A stretch of 17,576 bases of DNA from an uncultured Catenibacterium sp. (lineage in GTDB: Bacteria; Bacillota_I; Bacilli_A; Erysipelotrichales; Coprobacillaceae): contig UQGS01000046.1 of assembly GCA_900540685.1 (NCBI GenBank), positions 1-17,576 on the forward strand. Direction: 5' to 3'. This document shows positions 13,957-17,576 of the stretch, piece by piece. How positions within the stretch are numbered: position 1 is the first letter of the stretch; every line of letters begins with the position of its first letter. The translations under genes were made by a program, and so were the position numbers. The notes beneath the pieces were generated by a model. It did no database searches, had not been told where the DNA came from, and was given only the letters and a program-made list of their open reading frames with translations.

Positions 13957-15195
13957 ATGATGTTAGAAACAAATAATATCAGTTTTATCGCATGTTCCTT
14001 GATGTTGTTGTCATTCTTCTATTATGTCTATTCTATCAGCATCAAAGAGAATCTGATCAAGTTTATTGGTTCAGTTGTATTATCATCTGTTTCTGTTATT
14101 TCACCCCTACTCATACATAATGGACTTATAAGTCTATGCATATTAGGGTTATGCCTTATTCTATTTAAACAGGACAGTGTTCTAGAATGTTTATTTATAT
14201 CTCTCTATTTCATATTTCTAAAGGTTCTTACCTATGTGATTATGACATGGGGTATCAATATTTTCATATATGATTTAGTCTTACCTATTCATGATACAAT
14301 CTATGGATCAGATATCCTTTTATGTATATTCTTACTTCTTACAAGGCATTTATTCAAGGATTATTTGAAACGTATAAGAGAATATACCGCCTTCTATCTT
14401 GGTATTCACTCTGTGTTAATACTTATCTATTTGTCTTATCTCATTACTATTTTCAAGAAAGGTTCTCTCCCTCTGGAAAGTTCTATAGAAGTTGTATTGA
14501 TTACTATTCTAGTGATGTTGATTTATCAGATGGTCAATAAGATATTGTGTATAGAGAAAGAGAATTATCTAGTAAAATTAAACAACGAGGAACTGAAATT
14601 CAATAAGAAGAATTATGAAAATATCATTTCTCATATGAATGAGATCAGAAAGATTAAACATGATATGAATCATATGTTGTTGTCATTACTGGATGATTGC
14701 GAAAAAAAAGATTATGAATCACTTCATAATCATATTAATAACCAATTACATAGAATCAATGAAACACAAACAATGAATACTGGCAATGTATCTTTGAATC
14801 TTATATTGTCTTCTCAATTATCAAAGATAAAAGATAAGAATATTGAATTTATTACCAGTCAATTTGATGATGATATACCTATGGATAAAGTAGACTTCTA
14901 TGTATTATTAGGTAATCTATTAGATAACGCGATTGAGAATTGTACATCAAAGTCTATCAAGAAGATTATTCTTGATATTTATAAAGAGGATAATGATTTC
15001 ATTATTGATATTAAGAATACCAATATCAGTAATCCTCTTATAAATAACCCAAACTTCAATACAACTAAAGAAGATTATGGTCATGGGTTTGGGATGCGTT
15101 CTATTATGAATATAGTCAATAAATATCATGGAGAGATCACCTATGATTACTCATATCGCTATTTTAGTGTTCAGATAAAAATAAGAAGCGAATGA
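13957..15195 (+). CDS. AgrC-like sensor histidine kinase (GHKL)
   Basis: A 412-aa membrane kinase. About six membrane segments fill residues 8-195, with no large outer domain, as in peptide-sensing AgrC/ComD kinases. The phospho-acceptor is His235 in IRKIKHDMNHML. The ATPase part has the N box LLGNLLDNAIEN (N320, N324) and the G box GHGFGM (375-380). It should sense an extracellular signal and phosphorylate the LytTR regulator at 11342. AGGTG lies 4-7 nt before the ATG, the first of two adjacent in-frame ATGs. The start lies only a few bases beyond the presumed right end of the IS607 element, so its first codons or ribosome site may have been supplied by the insertion. It is full length with no breaks. 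Confidence 0.9.
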   Translation: MMLETNNISFIACSLMLLSFFYYVYSISIKENLIKFIGSVVLSSVSVISPLLIHNGLISLCILGLCLILFKQDSVLECLFISLYFIFLKVLTYVIMTWGINIFIYDLVLPIHDTIYGSDILLCIFLLLTRHLFKDYLKRIREYTAFYLGIHSVLILIYLSYLITIFKKGSLPLESSIEVVLITILVMLIYQMVNKILCIEKENYLVKLNNEELKFNKKNYENIISHMNEIRKIKHDMNHMLLSLLDDCEKKDYESLHNHINNQLHRINETQTMNTGNVSLNLILSSQLSKIKDKNIEFITSQFDDDIPMDKVDFYVLLGNLLDNAIENCTSKSIKKIILDIYKEDNDFIIDIKNTNISNPLINNPNFNTTKEDYGHGFGMRSIMNIVNKYHGEITYDYSYRYFSVQIKIRSE

Positions 15196-15272
15196 TACAT
15201 TTGTAATAACATCCACAACAATTCTATGTGATACATACAACAAGTAGCGGTTGTCCTTGAATTTTATTTAAG

Positions 15273-15312
15273 AAAGTAACTATCTTAACTCCTAGGAGGT
15301 AGTTACTTTTTT
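15273..15312 (+). terminator. Rho-independent terminator after the kinase gene
   Basis: Perfect arms AAAGTAACTA (15273-15282) and TAGTTACTTT (15300-15309) enclose a loop with the palindrome CTCCTAGGAG, with a T-run to 15312. It is 78 bp after the kinase stop; the stretch 15196-15272 holds no gene. Confidence 0.85.
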
Positions 15313-15346
15313 GTGTTTTCAACAAAAAGAAGCTAGAAATCCTCGC

Positions 15347-15781
15347 TTATCTTCTAAACAATGTCTCTTCTATTGCACAGATCTTATCCGCAATACATAC
15401 AATCCATGCCTCCTTACATGTAGGAGGAACAGGTGTTAAAGGGAACATATGTCTTTCTATAATATTTTTAACACGTGGTGAGAGTGTATAATCCATTTCC
15501 GCATTTCTTCTAGCACATCCTGGATGAGTAAAACCATGGAAATGTCTGTCTTGCCCATCGTGCCAGTCATATAAGAAATAATCATGAAGTAATGCGCCAA
15601 TGACTAAAGCATCCATATTGATATGTATTGGAAGCCATTTAGCTATCTTTACACTCATACGTGCAACATTGACACAATGTGTATAAACAGAAATAGAACC
15701 ATGTTGAATATAGTTCTTAGTTTCATTTAAGCGACCAAAAGTTTCTAAATAACGTAACTTCTTTTGAATAATATATGTCAT
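15347..15781 (-). CDS. HD-domain phosphohydrolase
   Basis: A 144-aa compact HD protein. Metal-site residues are visible: His35 in VYTHCVNV, the HD pair His66-Asp67 in ALLHDYFLYDWHD, His86 in FTHP, His111 in IERHMFP, and Asp132 in CIADKICAIEE. Small HD proteins of this type are metal-dependent phosphohydrolases in Firmicutes; the substrate is unknown, though nucleotides are a common choice. GAGAGGG precedes the ATG by about 7 nt. It is transcribed away from a TetR gene; its likely promoter (TATAAT at 15826-15821, TTTATA -35 at 15849-15844, 17-nt spacer, minus strand) has its -35 inside the shared palindrome, so the TetR protein probably controls it. Confidence 0.85.
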   Translation of the reverse strand: MTYIIQKKLRYLETFGRLNETKNYIQHGSISVYTHCVNVARMSVKIAKWLPIHINMDALVIGALLHDYFLYDWHDGQDRHFHGFTHPGCARRNAEMDYTLSPRVKNIIERHMFPLTPVPPTCKEAWIVCIADKICAIEETLFRR

Positions 15782-15820
15782 TTATATACCCTCTCTTGTT
15801 GAAACCTATAATCCGCCTGT

Positions 15821-15881
15821 ATTATAATATATACATGTGTATGTATAAATGGTCAAAAATATTGATATTTGACCATTAATA
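15821..15881. promoter_or_regulatory. Palindromic operator between divergent HD and TetR genes
   Basis: AATGGTCAAA (15848-15857), a 10-nt centre and TTTGACCATT (15868-15877) form perfect 10-bp arms. Further matching pairs, after one mismatch, reach 15844 and 15881. The right arm contains TTGACC, usable as the -35 of the rightward TetR gene, and the left arm covers the -35 of the leftward HD gene, whose TATAAT is at 15826-15821. This is the expected place for autorepression by the TetR protein. Confidence 0.72.
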
Positions 15882-15911
15882 TACATATTGATTAGAAAGT
15901 GAGACAAAATA

Positions 15912-16490
15912 ATGGATAAAAAGATAGATAAACGTGTTCAAAAGACAAAGCATGCAATATATATAGCTTTTGTAGAACTATTAAATGAAAAAGATATAAA
16001 TCAGATTACAATCACAGATATTGCGAAAAAAGCCAATATAAACCGTAAGACATTCTATAACTACTATTTAGATATCAATGAAGTCATGGAAGAAATACAA
16101 AATCTAGTAGTAGGAGCCTTTATTAAAAACATTGGTACTGTTGAGTTTACAAATATGGCTGATTTCTTAACTGAAATCTTTGCGAAGTTTACGGAAACAG
16201 TCAGCCATGATTTAGAGTTCTATAATTTACTTTTTAAGACAAATAACCGTTCTTATTTTATTGTAAAGATTGTAGATATTCTTAGAGAATATGTACAAAA
16301 GCATCTTGAAGAAACTGAACAATTAGATCTACGTAGATTTAAAGTTGCAGTTGATTTGTATATTCCAGGTATTATATCTATATATATGAATTGGTTTACA
16401 AATAGTTATGATTACTCTATCGAAGAATTATCTACGCTTCTAACAGACTTTATTCTTAATGGAATACAAAAAAACTGGCCAGGCAATTAA
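15912..16490 (+). CDS. TetR/AcrR-family transcriptional regulator
   Basis: A 192-aa regulator with a TetR DNA-binding domain at about 8-60: the helix-turn-helix TITDIAKKANINRKTFYNYY is followed by the conserved acidic segment NEVMEEI. The all-helical C-terminal domain (about 65-190) resembles the type found in DhaS-like TetR proteins, but the ligand is unknown. The ATG follows a weak purine-rich site (AAAGTGAG, about 8-9 nt upstream). It diverges from the HD gene across a long palindrome that is probably its own operator. It converges with the DUF956 gene; the two stop codons overlap by 4 bases inside a shared terminator. Confidence 0.9.
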   Translation: MDKKIDKRVQKTKHAIYIAFVELLNEKDINQITITDIAKKANINRKTFYNYYLDINEVMEEIQNLVVGAFIKNIGTVEFTNMADFLTEIFAKFTETVSHDLEFYNLLFKTNNRSYFIVKIVDILREYVQKHLEETEQLDLRRFKVAVDLYIPGIISIYMNWFTNSYDYSIEELSTLLTDFILNGIQKNWPGN

Positions 16491-16500
16491 GCCTGACCTT
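16477..16500. terminator. Bidirectional terminator containing both stop codons
   Basis: GGCCAGGC (16477-16484), loop AATTAA and GCCTGACC (16491-16498) form an 8-bp stem with one mismatch (a U.G pair on the minus strand). The minus strand runs into seven Ts and the plus strand into TTTT. The loop carries the TAA of both convergent genes. Confidence 0.82.
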
Positions 16501-16885
16501 TTACTTTATGTCGATAATTGGAGTCAAAAATGTATCTTAATCCTCGTTTAATAATGGTAAAGAACGTAGGGGAACGATACATTTTTTCTTTAGGAAAATG
16601 ATTTCCGACCACCTGTAATGTTTTCACATTATCACGTGTAGAGAAAGTAAAATGACCATTGTGTTTAGTGAATATAGCGAAACGAGCAATCTTCTTATTA
16701 AAGTATACAGAAGCACTGATGTAATCAATTTCTTCCCATGGAATCTGGATATAGTCTTCTTTATTCTTTTCATTATAGAATTCAAAGGCTTTATCACCTA
16801 CCATCACATCACCATAGTTAGTTAAACCATTCAGTGAAGTTGCTTTAATTGAGAGATCCACTCTTGTATTTTGTGACTGTGCCAT
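16487..16885 (-). CDS. manO: DUF956 protein (ManO-like), mannose-PTS operon partner
   Basis: A 132-aa soluble protein matching the DUF956 family, found almost only at the end of mannose-type PTS operons (manLMN-manO). Recognisable parts are the N-terminal LSIKATSLNGLTNYGDVMVGDKAFEF region and the central IQIPWEEIDYISASVYF. The basic end contains RYIFDSNYRHKVKG. Its role is thought to be modulatory and is not settled. AAGGAGG lies 7 nt before the ATG. It follows the EIID gene by 47 bp, with a hairpin between them that probably lowers its expression relative to the transporter. No odd features beyond the overlapping convergent stop. Confidence 0.85.
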   Translation of the reverse strand: MAQSQNTRVDLSIKATSLNGLTNYGDVMVGDKAFEFYNEKNKEDYIQIPWEEIDYISASVYFNKKIARFAIFTKHNGHFTFSTRDNVKTLQVVGNHFPKEKMYRSPTFFTIIKRGLRYIFDSNYRHKVKGQA

Positions 16886-16907
16886 TTTATTTCCTCCTTA
16901 AAATTAA

Positions 16908-16926
16908 GAGGCAGTGAAACTGCCTC
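16908..16926 (-). terminator. Intercistronic hairpin between manN and manO
   Basis: GAGGCAGT (16908-16915), a 3-nt loop GAA and ACTGCCTC (16919-16926) give a perfect 8-bp stem directly after the EIID stop. On the minus strand it is followed by TTAATTTT rather than a clean T-run, so it suits an attenuator or an mRNA-stabilising end. Confidence 0.7.
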
Positions 16927-16932
16927 TAGTGA

Positions 16933-17576
16933 TTACATAATACCGATAACTCTTGCAACGATACCAACAACGAATAATGCGATGATGATAGCGATTGGAG
17001 ATACCTTTTTCTTTAATAAGTAACAGCATAATAATGTAAGTAATAATGCTGCTAAGCCAGGGATTAACTGATCTAAGTTCTGCTGTAAAGTAGTAACCTT
17101 AACCTGATTTAATCCATTAGCACCAAGTGAATTATACTGAGTTAATGCTTCTTTGATACCTGCAGTACCCTTTGGTAACTTATTCCAGTCAATATAAGCA
17201 CCTTCAGACTGAGTAACCTGAGATACAACTGGAGTGAAGCTGATTGATACCCATCTCTGTACTAATGCACCGATGATGAACATACCAAGGATAGAAGCAC
17301 CTTCAGTAACTTTACCAAGAAGTCCTCCTGACATATCCTTAGCAATAGAAGTACCTACTTTGTATCCGAATTCCTGAGTATACCATAAGAATGCGATACG
17401 TACTAAGTTCCATACTACGAAGAATAATAATGGTCCAACAATGCTTCCTGATAATGCAAGTGAAGCACCTAATGCACCTAAGATTGGTCTTACTGTAAAC
17501 CAGAATACTGGGTCACCAACACCAGCAAGAGGTCCCATCATACCAACTTTAACACCCTGTACAGTCTGGTCATCTA
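16933..17576 (-). CDS. manN: PTS mannose-family transporter subunit IID (partial, N-terminus outside window)
   Basis: The last 214 or so residues of a mannose-family EIID, one of the two membrane subunits that bring in mannose, glucose and related sugars with IIAB. The reading frame is open to the window edge: codons for DDQTVQGVKVG precede MMGPLAGVGDPVFWFTVRP, so the internal ATG at 17541 is not the start. MGPLAGVGDP is the family hallmark. The GTSIAKDMSGGLLGKVTEGASILGMF block and the C-terminal hydrophobic segment (AIIIALFVVGIVARVIGIM) also fit. A complete EIID is about 300 aa, so some 90 residues are missing. IIAB and IIC genes should lie just beyond 17576, followed in transcription by this gene and manO. 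Confidence 0.93.
   Translation of the reverse strand, partial: DDQTVQGVKVGMMGPLAGVGDPVFWFTVRPILGALGASLALSGSIVGPLLFFVVWNLVRIAFLWYTQEFGYKVGTSIAKDMSGGLLGKVTEGASILGMFIIGALVQRWVSISFTPVVSQVTQSEGAYIDWNKLPKGTAGIKEALTQYNSLGANGLNQVKVTTLQQNLDQLIPGLAALLLTLLCCYLLKKKVSPIAIIIALFVVGIVARVIGIM

Noticed and set aside
14947..15129. 60-codon open frame antisense to the kinase
   Set aside because: Shadow of the conserved kinase ATPase domain on the other strand.
16933..17541. EIID starting at the ATG at 17541
   Set aside because: The frame stays open to the window edge and the residues before the ATG (GVKVG) are conserved in the family, so the gene is truncated by the window, not short.

Overview
The window looks like chromosome of a low-GC Firmicute of the gut type. 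AT-rich DNA, strong AGGAGG ribosome sites, TGA used as a stop (at 7447-7449 and 15193-15195, so not a mollicute code), a mannose PTS with its DUF956 partner, a fructose-type EIIABC and a BaiCD/FadH-like ene-reductase together suggest an Erysipelotrichaceae-like anaerobe (Catenibacterium/Holdemanella/Coprobacillus type). That placement is inference, since no rRNA or marker gene is present.

Left end (1-1400): a defence-type gene, an AbiD/AbiF (Abi_2) protein with a HEPN RxxxxH motif. A foldable AT-rich leader lies upstream. Downstream come three kinds of direct repeat, including two tandem copies of a double-hairpin RNA-like module ending in T-runs. Next (1405-8196) is metabolism and regulation: a fructose-family PTS EIIABC (-), a small acidic orphan protein (+), a TetR regulator (+), a 646-aa flavin/Fe-S ene-reductase (-), and a Cof-type HAD phosphatase translationally coupled to an AraC regulator (-). 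Nearly every unit is bounded by a clear hairpin terminator.

The accessory core is 8228-15312. A minus-strand operon encodes a Sec-secreted 140-aa protein of unknown family, two multi-span membrane proteins, an ABC ATPase of the BcrA/LanF (E-loop) kind and a third membrane protein. Divergent to it is a LytTR response regulator. Its expected partner, an AgrC-like GHKL histidine kinase, lies 1.9 kb further on. An IS607-type element sits between them: its serine recombinase gene tnpA is wrecked, but its tnpB is complete, with all RuvC and zinc-finger residues, and is followed by a structured omega-RNA-like tail. The cassette resembles a two-component-regulated bacteriocin or immunity locus with an unrecognised secreted product.

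Right end (15313-17576): an HD-domain phosphohydrolase (-) and a TetR regulator (+) diverge around a strong palindrome. Convergent to the TetR gene are the DUF956/ManO gene and the end of the mannose-PTS EIID gene, which runs off the window.

The strongest leads are the secreted-protein/ABC/LytTR cassette split by a TnpB element, the AbiF gene with flanking candidate RNAs, and the tandem double-hairpin module at 1254-1391.
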